Assembly (NCBI GenBank): GCA_011176545.1
Contig: DUEN01000024.1
Span: forward strand, 1-37,233
Reading direction: 5' to 3'
DNA: 37,233 nt
Source: Caldilineae bacterium
GTDB taxonomy: Bacteria > Chloroflexota > Anaerolineae > DUEN01
Positions within the stretch are counted from its first letter, which is position 1, and every line of letters begins with the position of its first letter. A program made the position numbers and the translations under genes. A model generated the notes under the pieces. The model was not told the origin of the DNA, ran no database searches, and was given only the letters and a program-made list of their open reading frames with translations. This document shows positions 24,337 to 31,719 of this stretch, in pieces.

Positions 24337-25098
24337 ATGAGTTCCTCTGTCCACTCCGCGGGCGGATCCCCGGATCCCTTCGAGATACTGAAGCTGTATA
24401 AGTACCTGCGCGTTGTGGATGTCTCCGATGCCATGGACGGCATCGGATATTTCGACATTGGGCTGATGTCCCCGGATATCCGGCCCTTATGGTCGGGCAT
24501 GAAGTTCTGGGGCGTGGCCTTCACCATACGCTGCGTGCCGGCCAACCGCCCGATGTGGCCGCTTAATACGACGGAAGAGATCGTCAATGCCCATGAAATT
24601 TGGTTCAAAGAGGTGGGCACGATCCGCTTTATGGACCAGATCCGGCCTGGGCATGTGTTGGTTACCGACACGGGCGGCGCCCGCGAGGTAGGCTTCTGGG
24701 GCTCCGCGAACAGCATGGGGGTGATCTCGCGCGGGGCTGTAGGCATCGTCACGAACGGCTACTGCCGCGATACGGCTGAGATCGCCCGCCAGAGGACGCC
24801 GATCTGCGCTCGAGCTCGCGGCCGGACGATCATCCCTGGGCGCATCGAGGTCGTGGAAGTGCAGACGCGCATCGGATGTGGCGACGTCCAGGTACGCCCT
24901 GGAGATATCGTCGGCTGCGATGACGACGGGGTGATCGTGGTGCCGTTGGAGGTCGCAGAGGAGGTGGCTGTCCATGCGCGGGCGATCCTCCTCGCCGATA
25001 TGCGAGCCCGCCGTGGCTACTACGAGAAACTTGGGATCCCCTTCGACGAGACGGTGGACTACGAAGCCGTCGAAGCCTATTACAGGCAGTTTGAGTGA
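24337..25098 (+). CDS. RraA-family protein (aldolase/decarboxylase-like), copy 1
   Basis: 253-residue member of the RraA/HMG-aldolase fold. Members act as 4-hydroxy-4-methyl-2-oxoglutarate aldolases, oxaloacetate decarboxylases or RNase E inhibitors. The R-D-x2-E motif is present (R144, D145, E148 in NGYCRDTAE). At the position where many members have an acidic residue 21 before the Arg (E110 in the second copy at 28976), this copy has S123, so its chemistry may differ. Strong GAGGAGGT before the ATG. First gene of the plus-strand catabolic cluster; the zinc dehydrogenase follows 24 bp later. Confidence 0.86.
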   Translation: MSSSVHSAGGSPDPFEILKLYKYLRVVDVSDAMDGIGYFDIGLMSPDIRPLWSGMKFWGVAFTIRCVPANRPMWPLNTTEEIVNAHEIWFKEVGTIRFMDQIRPGHVLVTDTGGAREVGFWGSANSMGVISRGAVGIVTNGYCRDTAEIARQRTPICARARGRTIIPGRIEVVEVQTRIGCGDVQVRPGDIVGCDDDGVIVVPLEVAEEVAVHARAILLADMRARRGYYEKLGIPFDETVDYEAVEAYYRQFE

Positions 25099-25122
25099 GC
25101 GGGACTACCAGGAAGGAACGCT

Positions 25123-26220
25123 TTGGCGAAGAGAGCACTGGCCGCTGTGTTACAGGAGATCCGCCCTCCCGAGGAGCGGCCGCTCAGGCTGGAGGAGATG
25201 GAGATCCCACCATTGGAGGAGGGCGCCATCCTCGCGCGCGTGGTCATGGCAGGCGTCTGTGGAACGGATGTGCATATCCTGCATGGCCACGTGCCGATCA
25301 GGCTGCCGACCATCCTCGGCCATGAGAACGTCGCCCGCGTGGAGGCCATCGGTGGCGACCGCCCGGTCCTCGATATCACGGGCAGAGAGGTCAGGGTCGG
25401 CGATCTCATCACCTGGCTGCCTAAATCGTGTATGCGCTGCTATAACTGCACGATCTTAGGGGACCCGGCCAAGTGTGAACACCGCATCGGATACGGGGGA
25501 TGGCTGCCGGCCGATCGGCATCCCTATCTGGTCGGGGGCTTCGCCGAGTATGTCTGGTTACTCCCAGGTAGCGATGTCGTCATCCTTCCCTCGGGGATCT
25601 CGCCGGAAGCCGTGGTGCTGGGCGACGCGCTGCGGATCATGGTCCATGGCCTGGAACGCATCGGCGGCCTGGACTATGGCGATGTCGTGGTCATCCAGGG
25701 GTGTGGTCCCGTGGGGATAATGGGGCTGTTGCTGGCGCGAGATGCCGGCGCCAGCAGGGTGATCGTCATTGGGGCGCCAGCCAGCCGGCTGGCGCTGGCA
25801 CGTGCGTTCGGCGCCGATGAGACGATCGATATCACCCAGGTTCCCGTGCAGGAACGCATCCAGCGCGTGCTCGAGCTGACCGACGGCCGCGGGGCCGATG
25901 TCGTGCTGGAATGCGCTGGCGTACCAGCCGCCGTCGCCGAAGGGCTGGAGATGGTCCGGATCAATGGACGCTATCTCATCGCGGGGCACTACGGCGATGC
26001 GGGTAAGGTGCCGTTGAATCCGCACGTCATCAACAAGAAACAGATCACCATCACCGGCGTGTGGTCCGCCACCAACAGGCATTTCCTGCGCGCGCTCACG
26101 CTCCTGCGCAAGGTTCACGTGGACCCACTTATCACGCATCGCTTCACGTTGAAAGAGGTTAACGAAGCCCTGATCGCGGCGGAGCGACAGGAGGCGTTGA
26201 AGGTCGTCATCGAGCCATGA
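25123..26220 (+). CDS. Zinc-dependent medium-chain alcohol dehydrogenase
   Basis: 365-residue MDR enzyme, related to sorbitol/threonine/alcohol dehydrogenases. Catalytic-zinc residues C46 (CGTDVH), H67 and E68 (GHEN); structural-zinc cysteines C103, C106, C109 and C118 with an 8-residue last gap (one longer than usual); Rossmann motif GCGPVG near 192. Start is a TTG at 25123 with GGAAGGA upstream. It sits between an RraA-like gene and an ADP-ribosylglycohydrolase gene. Likely oxidises a secondary alcohol of a polyol or hydroxy acid with NAD(P)+. Substrate cannot be read from the sequence. Confidence 0.9.
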   Translation: MAKRALAAVLQEIRPPEERPLRLEEMEIPPLEEGAILARVVMAGVCGTDVHILHGHVPIRLPTILGHENVARVEAIGGDRPVLDITGREVRVGDLITWLPKSCMRCYNCTILGDPAKCEHRIGYGGWLPADRHPYLVGGFAEYVWLLPGSDVVILPSGISPEAVVLGDALRIMVHGLERIGGLDYGDVVVIQGCGPVGIMGLLLARDAGASRVIVIGAPASRLALARAFGADETIDITQVPVQERIQRVLELTDGRGADVVLECAGVPAAVAEGLEMVRINGRYLIAGHYGDAGKVPLNPHVINKKQITITGVWSATNRHFLRALTLLRKVHVDPLITHRFTLKEVNEALIAAERQEALKVVIEP

Positions 26221-26361
26221 GGGTGGCGCAATAGCAATTGTAGGGCGACGCATGTGGGTTTGCGACGCGAAGTTGGCTCCACAGGCTCTACATAATCAGA
26301 TTCGCCCATATTGGCACACAACAAAGACATGTAGACAACACGCGTATTGCCTTTGCATAGC

Positions 26362-26392
26362 TGTAGGCGGCGACCGGCCGGTCGCCCCTACA
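26362..26392. repeat. Palindromic phrase TGTAGG..CCTACA
   Basis: A 31-base near-perfect palindrome (TGTAGGCGGCGACCGG then CCGGTCGCCCCTACA, one extra base in the left arm). A strong hairpin without a T-run. A related half phrase (TGTAGGGCGACGC) is at about 26240 and GCGCCCCTACAA at about 117-128. It lies in the 259-bp gap between the alcohol dehydrogenase and ADP-ribosylglycohydrolase genes and could act as a transcription or mRNA-stability boundary. Confidence 0.65.
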
Positions 26393-26438
26393 AGGGTCGC
26401 GTGGCCTATATCTATGTCATGAGTGATCAATCTTGAGG

Positions 26439-26466
26439 CCCCTTCTCCTGGGCTCGGAAGAAGGGG
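26439..26466. repeat. Hairpin phrase CCCCTTC..GAAGGGG before the ADP-ribosylglycohydrolase
   Basis: CCCCTTC (26439-26445) pairs exactly with GAAGGGG (26460-26466), with an inner CC/GG pair. The 3' arm abuts the GGGGGATAAGG ribosome-binding region of the next gene, so folding could limit its translation. Confidence 0.5.
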
Positions 26467-26479
26467 ACGGGGGATAAGG

Positions 26480-27589
26480 ATGACCACCTTAAGGGATAAG
26501 TTTCGAGGGTGCATCGCGGGATCCTGGGTCGGCTCCGCGATGGGGGCCCCTGTGGAGGGATGGTCCCGAGAGCGCATCCGGGAGACCTATGGGTTTCTAG
26601 ATAAGCTGCTGCCGTATAAGCATTATGATGTCGATTGGATGCGGCCGGCCGGGACTACGGAGGATGGCATCGAGCGCCAAAAGTTGATCGCCACGGCGAT
26701 CATCGAGAAGCAGGATCGCATATTGGCTCACGAGCTGGTGGCCGTCTGGCTGCGAGATCTGGACCTGGATAAGATGGCTTACAAACAGGAGCCGTTCGAT
26801 CGCTCCCTGTTGGAGATGGCCAGGGCGGGCGTGCCCCCCGTCGAGCTGGGTCGACTGTGGCCGTTTCCCAACGTCGTCTCCATGGCGCGGGCGTCTCATC
26901 CGTTGGGGCTGATCAACGCTGGCGACCCGCGGGGGGCGGCCGATGATACGTTCGAGGTCGGCAAGGTGTACGCCCAGGAGACGGCCTTCGCCCTGCGATG
27001 GGCGGCCCTGTATAACGCGGCCATCGCGGAAGCCTGCAAGCCCGATGCCACGGTGGAATCCGTCCTGGATACGGCGCGCAGGTTTGCCCAGTATCGAGCC
27101 GAGGCGGGGAGCCTGTACGCCCGTTACGATACCATCGAACGGGAGATTAACCGCGCGCTGGAGTTAGCGGCGAAGCATACGGACCCCATGGCGATGCGGG
27201 ATGCGTTCTATGAGTTCTACTCCGGTGGGCGCTACTTCAACTACGGGGCGTCGCAGGCTAATGAGATCGTGTCCAAGGGCTTGGCCATCTTCGCCCTGAC
27301 CCGCGGCGATCCGAAGGAGGCCATCCTGGTGGCGGTCAACTTCGGGCGCGATACGGACTGTCTGGCCGCGGTGGCGGGCGGGCTGGCCGGCGCCCTCATG
27401 GGCATGCAGGCGATCCCGGAAGAGTGGATCCAACAGGTGAACGAGGCCACGCTCCAGGATGCGTATACAAACAATCGCCGCACGATTGAGGAGACGGCGG
27501 ACGGCCTGTTCGCAGCCTATCTGGCACGCCGCCACCGGCTGGAAGCTTACCTGTGCTCGATGGACGTGTCAGGCTATCTCGAGGAATAA
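26480..27589 (+). CDS. ADP-ribosylglycohydrolase family protein
   Basis: 369-residue member of the ADP-ribosyl-hydrolase (DraG/ARH) family, which removes ADP-ribose from arginine or other acceptors with two Mg ions. The metal motifs are visible: T60-E61-D62 (TTEDG) near the N-terminus and D291/D293 in GRDTDCLAAVAGG, both close to the family patterns. The ATG at 26480 has a GGGGGAT site; an upstream in-frame codon (26423) lies before the hairpin and gives a Pro/Gly/Arg-rich prefix that looks non-coding. Location inside a catabolic cluster is common for family members of unknown substrate; the true role may be on a small ADP-ribosyl or N-glycosidic metabolite rather than protein. Confidence 0.88.
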   Translation: MTTLRDKFRGCIAGSWVGSAMGAPVEGWSRERIRETYGFLDKLLPYKHYDVDWMRPAGTTEDGIERQKLIATAIIEKQDRILAHELVAVWLRDLDLDKMAYKQEPFDRSLLEMARAGVPPVELGRLWPFPNVVSMARASHPLGLINAGDPRGAADDTFEVGKVYAQETAFALRWAALYNAAIAEACKPDATVESVLDTARRFAQYRAEAGSLYARYDTIEREINRALELAAKHTDPMAMRDAFYEFYSGGRYFNYGASQANEIVSKGLAIFALTRGDPKEAILVAVNFGRDTDCLAAVAGGLAGALMGMQAIPEEWIQQVNEATLQDAYTNNRRTIEETADGLFAAYLARRHRLEAYLCSMDVSGYLEE

Positions 27590-27601
27590 GGAGAGGAGAC
27601 G

Positions 27602-28009
27602 ATGCCTACGCAGAGCGTCTCATGTCGTCGGCTGGTCATCGTGCGATTGAATTCTGGGGATGACGTGTTGCGGTCGATTGAGGTGGCCGCCCACGAGCAT
27701 GGTATCCGGCATGGCCTGATCTTGAGCGGCGTGGGATCCATCAACCGATACCATATCCATGTGGTGGAGACGCCGGAGCTGCCGCCACGCGACGTGTTCC
27801 TGCAGGGCGAGGGGCCTTATGATATCCTGTCTCTGACCGGGATGATCCTGGACGGCCGCGTGCATGCGCACATCACGTTCTCCAACGCGGAGAAGGCGAT
27901 GGGAGGCCATCTGGAGGAGGGGTGCCGTATTCTGACGTTCGGCGTCGTCATCCTAGCCGACACCCCCGATGCTGACCTGACCGGATGGGATCAGGTGGGG
28001 AAGCTGTGA
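27602..28009 (+). CDS. PPC/DUF296-domain protein
   Basis: 135-residue protein formed by one PPC (DUF296) domain. Family features: beta-rich fold, GSINRYHIHV and GGHLEEGCRILTFG, with histidines (H89 in HAHITFS, H102 in GGHL) in positions that bind a metal in trimeric bacterial members. In plants the domain is fused to AT-hooks, but here there is no AT-hook, so a DNA-binding role is not implied. The ATG has GGAGAGGAG upstream and is 12 bp after the previous gene. Function in the cluster unknown. Confidence 0.82.
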   Translation: MPTQSVSCRRLVIVRLNSGDDVLRSIEVAAHEHGIRHGLILSGVGSINRYHIHVVETPELPPRDVFLQGEGPYDILSLTGMILDGRVHAHITFSNAEKAMGGHLEEGCRILTFGVVILADTPDADLTGWDQVGKL

Positions 28010-28030
28010 TACGAGAGGGCAACACATCAG

Positions 28031-28058
28031 TTGCATGCATTTGAGGATGTGCTATCAT
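28031..28058 (+). promoter_or_regulatory. Possible internal promoter before the GarR-like gene
   Basis: -35 TTGCAT (28031-28036), 16-bp spacer, extended -10 TGC-TATCAT (-10 at 28053-28058). Start expected near 28065, 12 nt before the ATG and overlapping the ribosome-binding region. This could allow the downstream half of the cluster to be expressed separately. Confidence 0.4.
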
Positions 28059-28076
28059 GAAGGAGGAGGTACCACC

Positions 28077-28979
28077 ATGGCAGACAAACCGACGGTCGGG
28101 TTCATCGGCCTGGGCATCATGGGAAAGCCCATGGCGCTTAACGTACTCAAAGCGGGGTTCCCTCTGGTCGTGCATAACCGCAGCCGAGGCCCGGTGGAGG
28201 AGCTCGTCGCAGCTGGGGCCGAGGACGGCAGCTCCCCCAAGGGCGTGGCCCAACGGGCGGAGATCATCCTCATGTGCCTGCCCAATTCCCCTGACGTCCA
28301 GTTGGTAGTGGAAGGCCCCGATGGCGTCTTCGAGGGGATCAGCCCGGGCAAGGTCATCGTAGACATGAGCACCATCTCGCCCGTGGTGGCCCGGGACCTG
28401 GCCGCCAAGGCGGAGAAGCTAGGGGCGGACATGTTGGACGCGCCCGTCTCCGGCGGGGATATCGGCGCCCGCCAGGGGACGCTTTCCATCATGGTCGGCG
28501 GCAAACGCGAGGTCTTTGAGCAGGTCCTACCCGTGTTCCAGGCGATGGGGAAGAACATCGTCTACATCGGCGAGGCCGGGGCGGGTCAGGTGACTAAGGC
28601 GTGTAACCAGATCGTGGTGGCGCTGACCATCGAGGCCATCAGCGAGGCGCTGGTGCTGGCGGCGAAGGCCGGTGTGGACCCGGCCAAGGTACGGGAGGCG
28701 TTGCTCGGCGGCTTCGCTCAAAGCCGCATCCTCGACGTACACGGCCAACGCCTGTTGGATCGCAACTTCCAACCGGGGTTCAAGACTCGTCTCCATTACA
28801 AAGACCTGAAGATCGCCCTGGAGACGGGCCGGACGTATGGCGTGCCGCTGCCGGTCACCGGCCTGGTGCACGAGTTCTATGGCGCTCTGATGGCCACGGA
28901 CAAGGCCGAGCTAGACCATTCCGCCCTGGCCACGCTGATCGAGCAGATGGCCGGGACGGAGGTGAGGAGGGCGACATGA
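28077..28979 (+). CDS. 2-hydroxy-3-oxopropionate reductase/3-hydroxyisobutyrate dehydrogenase-like
   Basis: 300-residue beta-hydroxyacid dehydrogenase with GFIGLGIMGKPMALNVLKAG (NAD(P)-binding, residues 8-27), substrate motif DAPVSGGDIGARQGTLSIM (about 121-139) and catalytic K174 in GQVTKACNQ. The start ATG at 28077 has AAGGAGGAGGT before it; an earlier in-frame codon (28035) overlaps the promoter. GarR reduces tartronate semialdehyde to D-glycerate in glucarate/galactarate breakdown; the HpcH/HpaI aldolase gene at 32734 would supply that semialdehyde. 3-hydroxyisobutyrate or another 3-hydroxyacid is also possible. It overlaps the next gene by 4 bp (ATGA). Confidence 0.88.
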   Translation: MADKPTVGFIGLGIMGKPMALNVLKAGFPLVVHNRSRGPVEELVAAGAEDGSSPKGVAQRAEIILMCLPNSPDVQLVVEGPDGVFEGISPGKVIVDMSTISPVVARDLAAKAEKLGADMLDAPVSGGDIGARQGTLSIMVGGKREVFEQVLPVFQAMGKNIVYIGEAGAGQVTKACNQIVVALTIEAISEALVLAAKAGVDPAKVREALLGGFAQSRILDVHGQRLLDRNFQPGFKTRLHYKDLKIALETGRTYGVPLPVTGLVHEFYGALMATDKAELDHSALATLIEQMAGTEVRRAT

Positions 28980-29671
28980 CCGTCGAACCGCTCACGCCCG
29001 ACGAACTGGAGACGCTGCGGAAGATCCCCACGCCTGCCGTCTCTAACGCCATCGAGACCTTCAACATCCGGCCGCGCACGGAGGGGTTCATGGGGCCGGA
29101 GGTGCGGCAGATGTTCCCCTCGCTGCCGCCCATCATCGGCTACGCGGTGACGGCGCGCACGGTGTCTGCCCATGAACCGGGACCGAAGGGGCCAGCCTCC
29201 CGACCGGACTACTGGCGCTATCTGGAGGCCAGTAAACCCAAGCCGCTCATCGCCGTGGTAGAGGACCTGGATGATCCGCCCGCCATCGGCGCCTTCTTCG
29301 GCGAGGTCAACTCCAACATCCACAAGGCGCTGGGGTGCGTGGGCGCCATCACCAACAGCGGCATCCGAGACATGGACGAGGTAGAGGCGCTGGGGTTCCC
29401 CATCTGGGCGGGCAGCGTCATCGTGTCCCATGCCTACGTGCATCTGGTGGACTTCGGCACCCCGGTGCGGGTAGGCGGCCTCGTCGTCCGACCGGGCGAC
29501 CTGCTCCTGGCTGATCGGCACGGCGTCATCCAGATCCCGTTGGAGATCGCCCGGGAGATCCCGGAGGCCGTGCGCAAGATCGAGGTGCGAGAGAAGACCA
29601 TCATCCAGTATTGCCAATCGCCCGACTTCAGCGCGGACGGACTGGCCGATCTTGTCGCGCGGCTTTCCTAG
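28976..29671 (+). CDS. RraA-family protein (aldolase/decarboxylase-like), copy 2
   Basis: 231-residue RraA-fold protein that has both the R-D-x2-E motif (R131, D132, E135 in NSGIRDMDE) and the acidic residue E110 in FFGEV, so it fits a metal-dependent aldolase or oxaloacetate decarboxylase better than copy 1 does. The ATG overlaps the previous stop by 4 bp, which suggests translational coupling with the GarR-like reductase. It has only modest similarity to copy 1 by eye, so the two may not be recent duplicates. Confidence 0.86.
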   Translation: MTVEPLTPDELETLRKIPTPAVSNAIETFNIRPRTEGFMGPEVRQMFPSLPPIIGYAVTARTVSAHEPGPKGPASRPDYWRYLEASKPKPLIAVVEDLDDPPAIGAFFGEVNSNIHKALGCVGAITNSGIRDMDEVEALGFPIWAGSVIVSHAYVHLVDFGTPVRVGGLVVRPGDLLLADRHGVIQIPLEIAREIPEAVRKIEVREKTIIQYCQSPDFSADGLADLVARLS

Positions 29672-29682
29672 ATCTTGAGTGT

Positions 29683-29778
29683 GAAGGTGCAACGCACCTC
29701 CACATCAGACATGTGAGCTCACCTCGGCTCGTCTTGTAGCTGTCTTCTACATAACGGGCAAAGGTGCGTTGCACCTTC
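29683..29778. repeat. Inverted pair of 17-bp palindromic elements
   Basis: GAAGGTGCAACGCACCT (29683-29699) and its exact reverse complement AGGTGCGTTGCACCTTC (29762-29778), 62 bp apart. Each is itself an imperfect palindrome (AGGTGC..GCACCT). The pair fills most of the 161-bp gap between the second RraA gene and the aldehyde oxidoreductase gene. It could form either a long-range stem or two short hairpins. Confidence 0.75.
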
Positions 29779-29832
29779 GTGAGATTTTCGGTGATGGATG
29801 TGACCAGTGAAGAGGAACGGTGAGGTGAGAGG

Positions 29833-31719
29833 ATGCGCAACGGCTACAACGGCAAGATATTGCACGTGGATCTGACAGATCCACGATGGTGGATCGAGGA
29901 GCCGGATGATCTGATTTACCGAAAGTATCTGGGAGGAAGCGCGCTCTCATCCTATTTCCTGCTACGGGATCTGAAGCCGGGTGTGGATCCCCTGGGGCCG
30001 GACAATCTCCTCATCTTCATGACCAGCGTGATCAATGGCTTCCCTTTGTCCGGCGCTAGCCGCTACAGCGCGGCGGGGAAGTCTCCGTTAACGGGGGGGT
30101 TCGGTGAGTCGGAGGCCGGGGGCTACTGGGGGCCGGAGCTGAAACGGGCGGGCTTTGATGGGATCATCCTCCACGGCCGGGCGTCACATCCCGTCTACCT
30201 GTTCATCCATGACGGCGAATGTGAGATCCGAGACGCCCGTCGCTACTGGGGACAACTCTCCGGCGAGGTCCAGGAGGGGCTGGAGGAGGAGATCGGCGAC
30301 AAGCGCATCTGCGTCTTGCAGACGGGCATCGCCGGGGAGAACGCGGTGCGCTTCGCCGCGATGACGAATCAGCTACGCCATTACCATGGCCGGACGGGAT
30401 TGGGCGCGGTCATGGCCAGCAAGAACTTGAAGGCCATCGCGGTGCGCGGGACCGGACGGCTCATCCCGGCGGATCCGGAGACCGCCCGTCGCGTATTGCA
30501 ATGGTTCCGAGAGAATTACGACCACGAGGCCGACATGCGGCATAAGCATGGGAGCGCCAACGGGCTCATCTCACTGGACCAGGACGGCATCCTGCCCACG
30601 CGCAACTTCCGGGATGGCTCCTTCGAGTGCGCCAAGGACATATCCGGGCAGAGGATGTCCGAAACGATCCTGGTCAACCGGGGCACATGTTTCGCCTGCG
30701 CGGTGGCCTGCAAACGAGAGGTGGCAGTTCCTGAACGAGGGGTGGAGCCCAAGTACGGCGGCATGGAGTATGAGACCATCGCTGCCAACGGCTCGCTGTG
30801 CGGCGTCGGCGACTTGAAGGCCATCGCCGAGGCGTCTCAATGGCTCAATCGCTATGTACTGGACAGCATCTCCACAGGCGCGGTCATCGCCTTCGCCATG
30901 GAGTGCTATGAGCACGGCATCCTGACCCGTGAGGACACGGATGGGATCGAGCTGGTGTGGGGGAATGGTGACGCGGTGATCCAGATGATCCATAAGATCG
31001 CCCGCCGTGAGGGGATCGGCGACCTGTTAGCGGAGGGGGTCAAGCGGGCCGCCGCCAAGCTGGGACGTGGGGCCGAGCGCTTCGCCCTCCACGTGAAAGG
31101 GCAGGAGCTTCCCATGCACGAGCCACGCGGCAAGCGCGGCCTGAGCATCGCTTACGCCACTTCTCCCACGGGGGCCGATCACATGGAGGCCCCGCACGAT
31201 CCCTTCTACGAGAGCTTCGGCAACTATCATCATGAGTTCAGTCAGCTCGGGCTGTTGGAACCGATCAATCGACTGGACCTGGGCCCCGAGAAAGTCCGGG
31301 CCTTCTTCTACACCCAGATGGCGTGGAGCCTGTTCAACTGTGTGGGCATGTGTGACTTCGTAGGCGTACCTCTTGGCGTGATGGCGCTGGAGCTCCTCCG
31401 AGATTACGTGAACGCGGTCACCGGATGGGACATGAGCCTGTTCGAGCTGCTCAAGGTGGGCGAGCGGGCGAACGTCATGGCTCGGCTCTTCAACCTGCGC
31501 GAGGGCTTCACCGCGGCTGATGATACGCTGCCACAACGCATGTTCGAGCCCCTACAGAACGGCGCGTTGAAGGGGGAGGCGATCAATCGGGAAGAATTCG
31601 AGCGGGCGTTGAAGCTGTACTACCAGATGGCCGGCTGGGATGAGCAGGGGGTGCCAACGCGGGCCAAGTTGGCCGAGCTGGGACTCCTGTGGGCTGTGGA
31701 AGGGAAGGACGCGAAATGA
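29833..31719 (+). CDS. Aldehyde:ferredoxin oxidoreductase (tungsten, AOR family)
   Basis: 628-residue oxygen-sensitive enzyme that oxidises an aldehyde to the acid and passes electrons to ferredoxin, with a tungstopterin and one [4Fe-4S] cluster. Cluster ligands by analogy to Pyrococcus AOR: C286, C289, C293 (CFACAVAC) and C507 in NCVGMCDF, where most members have DxxGLC; here N502 replaces the Asp. N-terminal pterin-binding region with GGSALSSYFLL and GRTGLGAVMASKNLKAI. GGTGAGG lies before the ATG. It overlaps the next gene (ATGA). Implies at least facultative anaerobic metabolism and a tungstate/molybdate supply. Confidence 0.93.
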   Translation: MRNGYNGKILHVDLTDPRWWIEEPDDLIYRKYLGGSALSSYFLLRDLKPGVDPLGPDNLLIFMTSVINGFPLSGASRYSAAGKSPLTGGFGESEAGGYWGPELKRAGFDGIILHGRASHPVYLFIHDGECEIRDARRYWGQLSGEVQEGLEEEIGDKRICVLQTGIAGENAVRFAAMTNQLRHYHGRTGLGAVMASKNLKAIAVRGTGRLIPADPETARRVLQWFRENYDHEADMRHKHGSANGLISLDQDGILPTRNFRDGSFECAKDISGQRMSETILVNRGTCFACAVACKREVAVPERGVEPKYGGMEYETIAANGSLCGVGDLKAIAEASQWLNRYVLDSISTGAVIAFAMECYEHGILTREDTDGIELVWGNGDAVIQMIHKIARREGIGDLLAEGVKRAAAKLGRGAERFALHVKGQELPMHEPRGKRGLSIAYATSPTGADHMEAPHDPFYESFGNYHHEFSQLGLLEPINRLDLGPEKVRAFFYTQMAWSLFNCVGMCDFVGVPLGVMALELLRDYVNAVTGWDMSLFELLKVGERANVMARLFNLREGFTAADDTLPQRMFEPLQNGALKGEAINREEFERALKLYYQMAGWDEQGVPTRAKLAELGLLWAVEGKDAK

